Shown: positions 10,012 through 18,563 of the stretch, one piece after another
How the letters are laid out: each line of letters starts with the position of its first letter
Position numbering within the stretch: the first letter of the stretch is position 1
Source of the DNA: JAAEPI01 sp964352625
Lineage (GTDB): Bacteria; Bacteroidota; Bacteroidia; Cytophagales; Cyclobacteriaceae
Assembly: GCA_964352625.1 (NCBI GenBank)
Contig: CAYGSD010000002.1
Location: 186,001 to 250,000, forward strand
Length of the DNA: 64,000 bases
Direction: 5' to 3'
Position numbers and translations under genes: made by a program
Notes under the pieces: model-generated
What the model was told of the DNA's origin: nothing
The model's input: the letters and a program-made list of their open reading frames with translations, nothing else
The model's database searches: none

Positions 10012-11378
10012 TGGAAGATTACGATAGAATATATTTTGTAGGCATAGGAGGCATAGGAATGAGTGCCCTTGCCCGTTGGTTTGTTGCGCGTGGAAAGGCG
10101 GTAGCTGGGTATGATCGTGCAGAAACGGAGCTGACCAAAGCGCTCGTTGAAGAAGGGTGTCTCATTCATTATGATGATGATGTTCTTCAGATCCCCACGG
10201 CTTTCAAAGGCCAGGCAAAAACCCTGGTGGTTTATACACCTGCTATTCCCGAAGAACACAGAGAATACAAATTCTTCAAGGAGAATAATTTCGAACTGAA
10301 GAAGCGCTCAGAAGTTCTTGGAATGCTCACCAAAGGCCATTACACGATTGCAGTGGCAGGTACGCACGGCAAGACAACCACTTCTTCTATGATCGCTCAC
10401 CTTCTGGCTGGTCAGTCAGGTGGAGTGAATGCGTTTGTTGGAGGAATCATGAGCAACTACAACTCCAACTTAATCATTGGAGATGAAGATGCCCCGATGG
10501 TGGTGGAGGCAGATGAATTTGATCGTTCGTTTTTGCAGCTAAATCCAAACTATACAGTGGTCACGTCCATAGATCCCGATCACCTCGATATTTATGGTGA
10601 CGAAACCGAACTAGCCAAATCTTTCAAAGCATTCGTCGATAAGACGGATCCAAAGGGTCGCATTCTTATGAGTTCGGAAGCGGGCGTGAAAATTCCAGGA
10701 CCACAGTACACTTCATACGATATCAAGCTGGGTGATATTGTGGCGGAGAGTCTCCGGATTGTTGAGGGAGCTTTTGTCTTTGATTATAGAAAAGGAAAAA
10801 TCAAGATCAGTGATCTGTTTCTCTACGTCCCGGGCCACCACAATGTGATGAATGCTCTGGCAGCCATTACGGTGGGTTTCGAAATGGGGCTTTCTGACAA
10901 GCAAATTCGAACCCGACTAAAAACTTACAAAGGAGTCAAGAGACGATTCGAATACATTCAGCGCTTTGGGAAAACCATAATCATTGATGATTATGCTCAT
11001 CATCCGACAGAAATCGATGCAATCATTCGATCCGTGCGGGTGCTTTACAGAAAAAGGAAAATCACCGTGGTTTTTCAGCCTCACCTGTACTCTCGCACAA
11101 GAGATTTCATGGATGCATTTGCCGAAAGCTTGGATGCTGCTGATGATGTGGTTTTGTTACCGATCTATCCGGCACGAGAGAAACCAATCAAGGACATCAC
11201 TTCTCAGGCATTGCTTGATAAAATGAAGCTTCAAAGGAAGTTTCTCAGTAGCAAAGAGGAATTGCCTGATTTGTTGGAGGAATTGAAGCCGGAGATATTG
11301 CTCACGCTGGGTGCCGGAGATATTGACAAAGAGGTGCCAAAACTTGCCGAACTATTTAAAGACAAGAAACATGGGTAG
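10008..11378 (+). CDS. murC: UDP-N-acetylmuramate:L-alanine ligase MurC
   Basis: Cytoplasmic Mur ligase that attaches L-alanine to UDP-MurNAc. The N-terminal dinucleotide-like loop GIGGIGMSALA lies at about residues 12-22, the ATP-binding motif is GTHGKTTTSS, and DDYAHHPTEI in the C-terminal domain is diagnostic for MurC. The 456-residue length is normal. The 3' end overlaps the ftsQ start by 8 bases. Confidence 0.96.
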   Translation: MMEDYDRIYFVGIGGIGMSALARWFVARGKAVAGYDRAETELTKALVEEGCLIHYDDDVLQIPTAFKGQAKTLVVYTPAIPEEHREYKFFKENNFELKKRSEVLGMLTKGHYTIAVAGTHGKTTTSSMIAHLLAGQSGGVNAFVGGIMSNYNSNLIIGDEDAPMVVEADEFDRSFLQLNPNYTVVTSIDPDHLDIYGDETELAKSFKAFVDKTDPKGRILMSSEAGVKIPGPQYTSYDIKLGDIVAESLRIVEGAFVFDYRKGKIKISDLFLYVPGHHNVMNALAAITVGFEMGLSDKQIRTRLKTYKGVKRRFEYIQRFGKTIIIDDYAHHPTEIDAIIRSVRVLYRKRKITVVFQPHLYSRTRDFMDAFAESLDAADDVVLLPIYPAREKPIKDITSQALLDKMKLQRKFLSSKEELPDLLEELKPEILLTLGAGDIDKEVPKLAELFKDKKHG

Positions 11379-12111
11379 AGGAAAACGATACTTCTTGGCT
11401 TGGGTCGCTTGCGTGATCATCTTCATCACTGCCATTGGATTTGCCGCTCGCAAGGATCTGCATATGAATTCTATGGAGGTGGAAATAGCCAGTGCAGAAG
11501 GGTTGGATTTTATTGATGAGGAAGAAGTGATTGAGCTGATGAGGGGCGAAGAAAATGAATTGAGTCTGCCGGTGAGCAAATGGGATATGAGTGAAATGGA
11601 GCGTAGGGTTGAAGCCAATCCTTTCGTTCTGGACGCTCAAGTTTATAGAGATGTAAAAGGAAATGTCCTAGTGAAGGTAGATCAGCGAAAGCCGGTCGCT
11701 CGGATGTATCACGAGAAAGTCAAAGACAAGTACATCGATGCGAATGGAAACCTCTTGCCCACGGCGGCCAGGTTCACAGCCAGAGTTCCGCTTATAGAAA
11801 TCACAGGACTGAGCTGGGATAAAAACCTGAATGAGACGGAATACGGAAAAGACCTTTTGGCACTTTTGAACTTCATTGAAAAAGATGAATTCTGGAGAGC
11901 ACAGATCGCTCACGTCTATGTCGACTCCAAAGGACAAATTGAGATGATCCCGCAGGTCACGAAGCAAAAAATTGAGTTCGGAATGCCGGAGGATATCGAA
12001 AAGAAATTTGATAAGCTAATGCTCTTCTACAAGAAGATTTTGCCAGTTAAAGGCTGGAACACATACACCACTGTAAACTTGAAATTTAAAGACCAAATTA
12101 TCTGCGAATAG
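11371..12111 (+). CDS. ftsQ: FtsQ-like cell division protein
   Basis: Bitopic division protein of 246 residues: a short cytoplasmic tail, one membrane span at about residues 7-24 and a periplasmic POTRA-like region (about 30-100), followed by the FtsQ beta domain. I chose the ATG at 11371 because the predicted protein then starts MGRGKRYF just before the membrane span, while upstream codons lie deep in murC. Sequence similarity across phyla is low; position between murC and ftsA supports the call. Confidence 0.88.
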   Translation: MGRGKRYFLAWVACVIIFITAIGFAARKDLHMNSMEVEIASAEGLDFIDEEEVIELMRGEENELSLPVSKWDMSEMERRVEANPFVLDAQVYRDVKGNVLVKVDQRKPVARMYHEKVKDKYIDANGNLLPTAARFTARVPLIEITGLSWDKNLNETEYGKDLLALLNFIEKDEFWRAQIAHVYVDSKGQIEMIPQVTKQKIEFGMPEDIEKKFDKLMLFYKKILPVKGWNTYTTVNLKFKDQIICE

Positions 12112-12113
12112 CC

Positions 12114-13418
12114 ATGAGTAAAGAAGTAGAAATAATCGTAGGACTCGACATAGGTACAACTAAGATTTGTGCCATAGTTGGAAAGAAGAATGAGTTCGGC
12201 AAGCTGGAAGTGCTTGGCATGGGGAAGGCAGTCTCTGACGGTGTGATCCGCGGAATTGTCACGAACATCGACAAGACCGTGAGGGCTATCGAAAAAGCCG
12301 TGCAGGAAGCAAGCGACTCAGCTGGAATCGACATTCGAGTAGTGAACGTCGGCATAGCCGGGCAGCACATTCGTAGCACGATCCAGCATGGCTCAATTAC
12401 AAGAAACTCTGAAGACGAAATCAGCACGGAGGACATCAACCGACTGACATCCGATATGTACCGAATCGTGATTCCTCCAGGGAGTCAGATCATTCATGTT
12501 ATGCCGCAGGATTACATCGTGGATTACGAAGATGGCATCACTGATCCTGTTGGAATGTCGGGAGTGAAATTGGAGGCTGACTTCCACATCATTACTGCCC
12601 AAACCAACGCGATCAATAACATTAACAAATGCGTGCAAAGAGCAGGTTTGGAAATTGATAACCTGATTCTTGAGCCGCTTGCTTCCAGCCTTTCGGTCTT
12701 AGGTGAGGAAGAAAAGCAGGCAGGTGTTTGCCTGGTGGACATTGGAGGTGGAACCACGGATGTAGCAGTTTTCCACGATGGCATTATCCGTCACACGGCG
12801 GTGATCCCATTCGGTGGTAACATCATTACGTCAGACATCAAGCAGGGATGTATGGTTATGGAGCATCAGGCAGAATTGTTGAAAACGAAATTTGGCAAAG
12901 CCATTTCTGAGGAGGCAAGTCCAAACGAGATTGTGTCCATCCCCGGACTGAGAAACCGTCCACCAAAAGAAATATCAGTCAAGAATTTGGCTCACGTGAT
13001 TGAGGCAAGAATGGAGGAAATCATAGAAATGGTGCACACAGAGATCATCACTTCTGGTTACAACAAGAAACTCGCAGGAGGGATTGTGGTTACCGGTGGT
13101 GGTTCTCAGCTTACCAATCTCAGCCAGTTGTTCGAATACATGACAGGCCTTGATACGAGAATTGGTCATCCGAACGAACACCTCGGTAAGAGCAAAATTG
13201 AGGCAGTAAAAAGCCCGATGTACGCGACCTCTGTTGGTTTGGTACTTTCTGGATTCAAGGCGCTTGATTTCCGAGAGGAACAATATGCCGAAGCTTCGAA
13301 TGGAGCTTATTTGAGAGCTGGGCGCGGAAGCAAGCAAGGAAATAAATTTTTTAAGAACATCCTTCAAAAGACCAAAGGTCTGCTGATCGATGACTTTGAC
13401 GATAAAGAATATAAATAG
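12114..13418 (+). CDS. ftsA: Cell division protein FtsA
   Basis: Actin-like ATPase that tethers FtsZ filaments to the membrane. Phosphate loops are visible at GLDIGTTKI (near residue 10) and DIGGGTTDVAVF (near 210), with an adenosine motif VVTGGGSQL near 325. The C-terminus, KGLLIDDFDDKEYK, is less obviously amphipathic than in E. coli. At 434 residues it is normal. It starts two bases after the ftsQ stop. Confidence 0.96.
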   Translation: MSKEVEIIVGLDIGTTKICAIVGKKNEFGKLEVLGMGKAVSDGVIRGIVTNIDKTVRAIEKAVQEASDSAGIDIRVVNVGIAGQHIRSTIQHGSITRNSEDEISTEDINRLTSDMYRIVIPPGSQIIHVMPQDYIVDYEDGITDPVGMSGVKLEADFHIITAQTNAINNINKCVQRAGLEIDNLILEPLASSLSVLGEEEKQAGVCLVDIGGGTTDVAVFHDGIIRHTAVIPFGGNIITSDIKQGCMVMEHQAELLKTKFGKAISEEASPNEIVSIPGLRNRPPKEISVKNLAHVIEARMEEIIEMVHTEIITSGYNKKLAGGIVVTGGGSQLTNLSQLFEYMTGLDTRIGHPNEHLGKSKIEAVKSPMYATSVGLVLSGFKALDFREEQYAEASNGAYLRAGRGSKQGNKFFKNILQKTKGLLIDDFDDKEYK

Positions 13419-13477
13419 CGAAGTGAATACCAAAGTCGGTGGACTATGGACTTAATCACTCATTAACTAATAAAGAC

Positions 13478-15175
13478 ATGGAAAATCATTATCAATTCGA
13501 TTTACCGACCCATCACAAATCAATCATCAAGGTAATTGGTGTTGGAGGCGGTGGTAGCAATGCGGTCAACCATATGTTTAACCTTGGCATCAAGGACGTG
13601 GAATTCGTGGTTTGCAACACGGATCATCAGGCCCTTGAATCTAGCCCTGTGCAGCACAAACTCCAAATAGGAGTGAACCTGACTAGCGGTCTGGGAGCTG
13701 GCGCAAATCCTGAAAAAGGACGCAATGCGGCGTTGGAAAGCAAGGAGGAAATTCGAGAGCTACTCTCCCAGGACACCAAGATGATTTTCATCACGGCTGG
13801 AATGGGCGGTGGCACAGGAACGGGTGCTGCGCCTGTGATTGCTCAAGTCGCACAAGAGTTGGACATTCTTACGGTTGGTATCGTAACTGCTCCTTTTGCT
13901 TTTGAAGGGAAAAAGAAAATGGCTGCAGCCGATGAAGGAATCAAACTGATGCGACAGTATTGCGACACAGTGCTCGTGATCATGAATGATAAGCTTCGAG
14001 AGATTTTCGGAAATCTCTCCATTAGTGAGGCTTTCGGTCAGGCAGACAATGTCTTGAACACAGCCGCCAAAGGAATCGCTGAAATTATCACCGTTCCGGG
14101 TTATGTGAACGTGGATTTTGAGGATGTGAAGACGGTAATGAAGAATTCTGGTCGAGCCGTCATGGGGTCTGCAAAAACCCACGGCGAAAACAGAGCAAGG
14201 CGAGCAGCCGAAGAGGCACTTAACTCACCTCTTTTGAATAACGAAGAAGTCTATGGCGCTGAGCGCATCTTGCTTTCCATCATGTCTGGAACAGAAGCCG
14301 AGCTGCAAATGGACGAGCTGACAGAAATCACGGAATACATTCAGGAGTTTGCAGGTGATGAAGCCGACATGATATTTGGTCACGGTGTAGATCCTGATTT
14401 GGGTGAAAACATCAGAGTGACGGTGATAGCGACAGGTTACAGTCCAGATTCTCTAAGCGAAGATGTAGCCACTGAGCCGTATCTGAAAAAGGTCGAGTTG
14501 GAGAATGAAATAGATGAGGTTTCAGAAACACCAATTAAGGAGGAAGTGGATTTTAACTTCAATGAAGAGTCCATTGTATTTGACCTTGAATCTTCGGATT
14601 TTGAAACGGACGAAGAGATCATTCCTATTTCAAATGAAAAGACCAAAGAGCCATTTCTACAACCTTCACTTTTTGGAAAGGTAGAAGAAGAGGAAGAGGA
14701 GGAAGAAACCTACAACCCTGAGTTCGAGGAGAAACGATATTCATTTGATTTTATCAAAGCTGAAATCAAAAAGGAAATAGAGGAAGAGGAACAGCGTCAG
14801 AAGGAGGGAATGGATTTCGACTTCAATATTGAAGGGGATTACGAGATGGAGGAAATAGAATTCCGTCATCGCGAAGAGGAGCCGGATATGGACGATGAAA
14901 TCGATGAGTTGGTGGAGGGTCCTGCGATTCCAATATCACGAAAAGTTCAATTGATGGAAGAGCGCAAGCGAAGAGAAGATGCGCTCAACGGCCAGAAGCC
15001 TGAGCTGAACACAACAGATTTCAAAGAAAAGCTCGATGTGCCTGCCTACGAACGCAAGAAAGTGGCCTTAAAGGATGTGCCGCATTCTTCTGAGCGCCAC
15101 ATCTCTAGGTTTAATCTGACTGATGACAATCAAATTCTTGGAAACAACAAATACCTACATGACAATGTAGATTAA
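13478..15175 (+). CDS. ftsZ: Cell division GTPase FtsZ with long acidic C-terminal linker
   Basis: Tubulin-like GTPase that forms the division ring. The GTP-binding signature GGGTGTGAAP lies about 110 residues in. I chose ATG 13478 (MENHYQFD) because it follows an A-rich leader and the earlier GTG at 13439 gives an atypical extension. The globular domain ends near residue 315; the remaining ~250 residues form a long Glu/Asp-rich linker with a 7-residue acidic run near base 14690. A sequence LDVPAYERKK near the end resembles the conserved FtsZ tail that binds FtsA. It ends the dcw operon. Confidence 0.96.
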   Translation: MENHYQFDLPTHHKSIIKVIGVGGGGSNAVNHMFNLGIKDVEFVVCNTDHQALESSPVQHKLQIGVNLTSGLGAGANPEKGRNAALESKEEIRELLSQDTKMIFITAGMGGGTGTGAAPVIAQVAQELDILTVGIVTAPFAFEGKKKMAAADEGIKLMRQYCDTVLVIMNDKLREIFGNLSISEAFGQADNVLNTAAKGIAEIITVPGYVNVDFEDVKTVMKNSGRAVMGSAKTHGENRARRAAEEALNSPLLNNEEVYGAERILLSIMSGTEAELQMDELTEITEYIQEFAGDEADMIFGHGVDPDLGENIRVTVIATGYSPDSLSEDVATEPYLKKVELENEIDEVSETPIKEEVDFNFNEESIVFDLESSDFETDEEIIPISNEKTKEPFLQPSLFGKVEEEEEEEETYNPEFEEKRYSFDFIKAEIKKEIEEEEQRQKEGMDFDFNIEGDYEMEEIEFRHREEEPDMDDEIDELVEGPAIPISRKVQLMEERKRREDALNGQKPELNTTDFKEKLDVPAYERKKVALKDVPHSSERHISRFNLTDDNQILGNNKYLHDNVD

Positions 15176-15181
15176 CCATTT

Positions 15182-15208
15182 GTCACCCCGAGCTCGTCGA
15201 AGTGTGAC
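15182..15208. repeat. Dispersed palindromic repeat (REP-like)
   Basis: An imperfect palindrome starting GTCACCCCGAGC and ending AGTGTGAC, six bases after the ftsZ stop. Similar GTCACCC...GGGTGAC elements are commonly scattered in intergenic regions of Bacteroidota genomes; this is recalled knowledge, and only one copy is seen here. It could act as an mRNA 3' end stabiliser. Confidence 0.5.
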
Positions 15209-15238
15209 TTTCGGCAGTGTTATGCCAGTTATGGAAAC

Positions 15239-15269
15239 AGCCATTCTCGAAAGGGGATGGCTTTTCTTT
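15239..15269 (+). terminator. Probable Rho-independent terminator of the dcw operon
   Basis: Stem AGCCATTC / GGATGGCT with an 8-base loop, followed by TTTTCTTT. It lies 64 bases after the ftsZ stop, where the operon should end. Confidence 0.65.
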
Positions 15270-15287
15270 AACACATGGATGCAAGAC

Positions 15288-15593
15288 TCAGCAGAAGTGC
15301 GGGTAGAAATAGAAAAATTTGCCTGGCGCAGGGTGATTGATAAGTTCGAGCTCTTCGATCTTGTCTTTGAGCTGTTTGATTTCCTTGTTTTTGGAGTGGT
15401 TTTTAGGACTCTTATCCATATTGAATTCTCTGCACCATGAAGCTACAGTATTTCTATGAAGTCCATACTTTTTAGCGGCATTTCGCCGTGACATCTGGCC
15501 GTTGAGCACCGGCTCACATACTTGTTTCTTAAAGGCTAATGAGTACCTCTTGGTGAAGTTGATTTCATTGCCAGGCCTTTTGTGTTTTTCCAT
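15288..15593 (-). pseudogene. IS3-type transposase OrfA remnant
   Basis: The first ~85 residues read as the helix-turn-helix OrfA protein of IS3-family transposases: TKRYSLAFKKQVC, then SRRNAAKKYGLHRNTVASW (the HTH), then a Lys/Glu-rich coiled coil ending EELELI. After that the reading frame runs into unrelated sequence and no OrfB (DDE domain) follows, so the element is truncated at its left side. Upstream (bases ~15600-15640) an A/T-rich sequence with GAGTCAACC may be the outer end of the element. It sits exactly where the left arm of the last attC-like site should be. Confidence 0.75.
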
Positions 15594-15648
15594 GATTGAC
15601 TCTCAGTTTGTTAGGTGAAAAAGAGTCAACCTATTTGAGGACGATGCA

Positions 15649-15666
15649 ACTTAGCGTCTGTTCCAT
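15649..15666 (-). other. Truncated attC-like site of cassette 8
   Basis: Only the R''-side arm remains: on the + strand CTTAGC, a 4-nt spacer GTCT and the box GTT. This matches the right arms of the seven intact sites in spacing and in the C-T-A-G stem start. It lies 8 bases from the antitoxin stop codon, the same gene-to-site spacing as elsewhere in the array. The partner arm to the left is missing and an IS3 remnant is there instead. Confidence 0.6.
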
Positions 15667-15673
15667 CGCCGTT

Positions 15674-15964
15674 TTATACGTCAATGCTGATTGTTACTTT
15701 CCCTCCAAGTCCTTTCTCGACTATATCATAAAGAGTCTTGAGTGTTAGGTTACTACCATCGTTCTCCACTCTAGAAATATAGGTTCGTTTCTTGTCAACA
15801 AGTTCACCAAGCTGCTGTTGAGTTAGGTGTTTATCTTCTCGTGCCTGACGTAATAAAAGTCCAACTTTTAACCCCTCAGCTTCGCGTTCCAGTTGGTCAC
15901 GTCTTGGGGTTCCCTTCTTTCCGTAGACGTCATCCTTAATGGTTTTCCAAGATTTAGTTTCCAT
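15674..15964 (-). CDS. higA: HigA-type antitoxin (XRE family)
   Basis: A 96-residue protein with a C-terminal XRE helix-turn-helix: LTQQQLGELVDKKRTYISRVEN at about residues 46-67 in the usual spacing, followed by LKTLYDIVEKGLGGKV. It overlaps the 3' end of the toxin gene by 11 bases, the toxin-first order of HigBA modules. It would bind and neutralise HigB and repress the operon. It is intact, unlike its partner. It fills cassette 8 together with the toxin. Confidence 0.85.
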   Translation of the reverse strand: METKSWKTIKDDVYGKKGTPRRDQLEREAEGLKVGLLLRQAREDKHLTQQQLGELVDKKRTYISRVENDGSNLTLKTLYDIVEKGLGGKVTISIDV

Positions 15965-16311
15965 GTTCGTTCGTTTTGTCGTGATAATACTCGTTCATTA
16001 TTCTTAAAGCTTTCTCAATTTCAGATTTTGGTGTTTTCTGAGTTTTCTTTTGAAATCCATTCAACAAAATCACCAATCTTCCTTCGTCAAAAAAGCAGAA
16101 CACTCTCCAAATATTCGATCCCAGTTTAACTCTGGTTTCATATAGGCCATCAGTTCCAACCAAATGTTTTAAGTAGTTTGCTGGGAATTCTCTCGAGAGT
16201 TTCAATCGCTTCTATTATTTTGAAAACCTTGTCTTGAACCTTTATAGGTTGCTTGTTAAGGAATTCCTCAAAATAGTGTTTGTAAGCAATGACCTCTCGG
16301 ATCTTGTTCAT
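15954..16311 (-). pseudogene. higB: HigB-type toxin (RelE/ParE superfamily), frameshifted
   Basis: The frame from ATG 16311 reads MNKIREVIAYKHYF ... AIETLERIP and then goes out of frame; the following frame continues PANYLKHLVGTDGLYE ... SNIWRVFCFF ... GFQKKTQKTP, which is the standard C-terminal part of this phage-derived Gp49-like HigB family. The two halves join perfectly if one C of a CCC run (+ strand GGG, 16183-16185) is removed. So a one-base insertion splits the gene. Either the toxin is dead or the base is a sequencing error. A TTG inside the second frame (16205) is not a credible native start. Confidence 0.8.
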
Positions 16312-16320
16312 AAGACAAAG

Positions 16321-16336
16321 GTAACTTAAAAGTTAC
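16321..16336. promoter_or_regulatory. Palindromic operator upstream of higBA
   Basis: A 16-base inverted repeat GTAACTT-AA-AAGTTAC lies 9 bases upstream of the higB start codon. HigA antitoxins typically autorepress through such palindromes, so this is a likely binding site; binding itself is inferred. Confidence 0.6.
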
Positions 16337-16382
16337 TTTTTATCAAGTTAGTTCGGGAGATATGCGTATAGAAGATAATGCG

Positions 16383-16616
16383 CTGTAACGCCTAGCTAAG
16401 CGGTGGATGTCCACAACTACTAGACATCATTAAAGGTAACGCAGGTGCACCATCCCTCAAAACTTTCAGAAAGCACCACGTTCGACAAGTCATCCACCAG
16501 AAGTGCTAGAAAAAATAGAACGCTTAAAACCTTGCAGAAGGTGCACCGAAGTGGGCGAGACCCTCAGCGGCAGGCAGATGGGCAGTAGACATCTGCCGAC
16601 TTAGCATCTGTTAGCA
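16383..16616 (-). other. attC-like site of cassette 7
   Basis: Left arm (+ strand) GTAAC, spacer GCCTA, stem GCTAAGCGG...; right arm, reverse-complemented, CTAAC, spacer AGAT, stem GCTAAGTCGG.... The arms match over about 20 bases after the 5/4-nt unpaired spacers. Total length 234 bp is long for attC; the interior is not fully palindromic. The stop codon of the cassette gene is 5 bases away. Confidence 0.78.
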
Positions 16617-16620
16617 TTCG

Positions 16621-17136
16621 TTAATACAACTTAATCCAACCACGATGTTGATCGTCCTTAGTTCGCATGTAGGTGGGTATGTCGTAGAAGTAGTAAAAGA
16701 ATGCTAAGGAAACTACAACTGCGGCCAGCATTTTTAGGATGTTGACTTTCGTTATCATCCAATAAATTTCCCTCTTCTTCCATCTAATGGCTAAAGCAAT
16801 TGCGAACATGACAATTAAGTATTGTGGAAGTAGCAACGAGACATGTAGCAGTTCGCCTCCTCCTGGCAGCTGGTTTATTAGATAGGCAGTTCCAGTGACC
16901 ACACAGAAGAACTGTAATGTCAGTACAAAATTTAAGAAGGTTGCCCCTTTACTTCGGTTCCAGTCACTCAGTTTAAATGATCTAAACATTTTGATCAAAT
17001 AAAAGAGAATCACAAATGTTACTAGAACAAACGAGGCGTATGGAATTGTAATTCCATAGGATTCCGAGAGTAAAACAATATAGAAGATCGCGAGTCCAAT
17101 TAACTCGAATTTTAAGTTATCGAAGTATTTCCACAT
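16621..17136 (-). CDS. Small polytopic membrane protein (cassette 7)
   Basis: I do not recognise a family. The 171-residue protein has about five hydrophobic segments (roughly residues 13-30, 33-52, 66-88, 93-120 and 130-153) with positively charged loops and an aromatic C-terminal tail. It has no signal peptide motif distinct from the first span. It is the only gene of its cassette: the start codon lies 16 bases from one attC box and the stop 5 bases from the next. Small membrane proteins are frequent cassette cargo and some act as abortive-infection effectors, but nothing here shows that. Confidence 0.75.
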   Translation of the reverse strand: MWKYFDNLKFELIGLAIFYIVLLSESYGITIPYASFVLVTFVILFYLIKMFRSFKLSDWNRSKGATFLNFVLTLQFFCVVTGTAYLINQLPGGGELLHVSLLLPQYLIVMFAIALAIRWKKREIYWMITKVNILKMLAAVVVSLAFFYYFYDIPTYMRTKDDQHRGWIKLY

Positions 17137-17151
17137 AGAAGATTAGATGAA

Positions 17152-17386
17152 TGCTAACGATCAGCTAGCAGGAGTGCGCCCCGAACTTAGCAGAAAGATA
17201 CTAAGATAGCGCAGCTACCCAACACCTACAACGGTAGCTATGGAACACTGCAATTAGAAAGACAAAATCCAGAAGCAAAACAGTTGCAAGGAGAGAAGAT
17301 GCTTACAGAATGGGTAGCGGAGCGGTGAAGATCAGATGAAATTTGCAGAATGCACTCAGGCGCATTCGTGCTAGCACATGTTAGAA
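17152..17386 (-). other. attC-like site of cassette 6
   Basis: Left arm CTAAC, spacer GATCA, stem GCTAGCAGGAGTGCGCC; right arm reverse-complemented CTAAC, spacer ATGT, stem GCTAGCACGAATGCGCC. The 17-base stem has two differences, one of them a G-T wobble on the + strand. Length 235 bp. The next gene stops 6 bases to the right. Confidence 0.82.
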
Positions 17387-17391
17387 ACCGA

Positions 17392-18432
17392 TTACTTCTT
17401 GTCAAGGCTTCTTAGTCGTTTCCCAATCTCTTCTAGACTCAGGTGTTCGTACTCAATTAATATTTCTTGGTCATTGTGATTTATTATCTGTTCCTTAGAA
17501 CCGAAATAGTAATCACCATTATTGCTCGCAATACTAATAGCAGTTACTTCTGAGGAAGGTGGTATATTTTCAAAAATTGATCTGTTTTCTTCAGAATTCC
17601 ATGAACTCATTAAGGAGTTATACTCTTTGAAGAGCAAATAATTAAGAGTTCTTTCGCCATCAAATTCCTTAATCTTAGCATTTAAATTCTCTTCGCTGTA
17701 AATAAAGAAATCGCAATTGATCCAACCAAGCTTGGTTGCATTTAAAGGATAATAGATAGAGTCATATACATAATCGCTTATTGTATAATCATCTGAGTAA
17801 TTTGTCCTTTTTAACTCGATCGTATCGTCTAAGACTACCCCATATGTTATGATAGCAGTTGCAATGGAATCTGGTCCAAATGGCAATACCATTATATACT
17901 CAAACTCTTCATCAAATTTGATAGTGTCATATACGTTTTCTTCATCAAGCTTCCAGTTGATTTCTAAAGAATCAACCTCTCCAAGATAAGTTCTCATGAA
18001 GGGCTTGGAGGAAGTTCTCTTGAATTTGATTTTTAATGGTCTGCCTGCTTTCAAAGAAAGTTTTTGGTCATCGCTAAATGCTTCTAGTCTAATCATTCCC
18101 GATGATTCTAAAAGATTCCCATCGGATAATGTTGATAGTTGATTCAATATCATTTCAGAGGGGGAGTATATCTCTTTTAGTTTTATCTGAATCTTATCAT
18201 TTACCAGTTGGCCATTTTCAAAAGTTAGCGAGTTAGCTGGAATATAGATGCTGGTTCCAGCATTACCAGTTAGAACAGTGTCGATGTTATTGTTTATTTC
18301 GAAAAGCTGTGTTGGATTTGATTTTTCAGATAACTCATTAAGATCTGAAAGAATTGCATTCTGCTGTTCATTCGCAAGTTCACAAGAGATTGCTATTAGT
18401 AATAAAATGACGATATATGATGCTGGCTTCAT
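17392..18432 (-). CDS. Predicted lipoprotein (cassette 6)
   Basis: A 346-residue exported protein. The N-terminus (MKPASYIVILLLIAISC) is a lipoprotein signal peptide with the lipobox cysteine at residue 17. Residues ~50-130 contain TSIYIPANSLTFENGQLV and KIQIKLKEIYSPSEM, a pattern seen in secreted Bacteroidota proteins with a ZU5-like beta domain; that domain name is a tentative inference. The rest has no motif I recognise. It is alone in its cassette, with its ATG 5 bases from the attC box at 18437. Confidence 0.75.
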   Translation of the reverse strand: MKPASYIVILLLIAISCELANEQQNAILSDLNELSEKSNPTQLFEINNNIDTVLTGNAGTSIYIPANSLTFENGQLVNDKIQIKLKEIYSPSEMILNQLSTLSDGNLLESSGMIRLEAFSDDQKLSLKAGRPLKIKFKRTSSKPFMRTYLGEVDSLEINWKLDEENVYDTIKFDEEFEYIMVLPFGPDSIATAIITYGVVLDDTIELKRTNYSDDYTISDYVYDSIYYPLNATKLGWINCDFFIYSEENLNAKIKEFDGERTLNYLLFKEYNSLMSSWNSEENRSIFENIPPSSEVTAISIASNNGDYYFGSKEQIINHNDQEILIEYEHLSLEEIGKRLRSLDKK

Positions 18433-18436
18433 TGGT

Positions 18437-18553
18437 TTCTAACGTCCAACTATCATCCGTAAGCTGGACTTTTCAAATATCTTTAAAAGTATCGGATAGC
18501 AAAAGTCTTTGCAAATAGCTCAGTAAGCTTATGGATGATAGTATCTGTTAGTT
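18437..18553 (-). other. attC-like site of cassette 5
   Basis: 117 bp. Left arm CTAAC, spacer GTCCA, stem ACTATCATCCGTAAGC; right arm reverse-complemented CTAAC, spacer AGAT, stem ACTATCATCCATAAGC. The single stem difference is a G-T wobble on the + strand. Nearly identical in sequence to the site at 23589-23705. Confidence 0.88.
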
Positions 18554-18563
18554 GCTTTCTCTT

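Noticed and set aside
15180..15440. An 86-residue + strand reading frame after ftsZ
   Set aside because: It runs through the REP-like palindrome, the terminator and the complement of the IS3 remnant.
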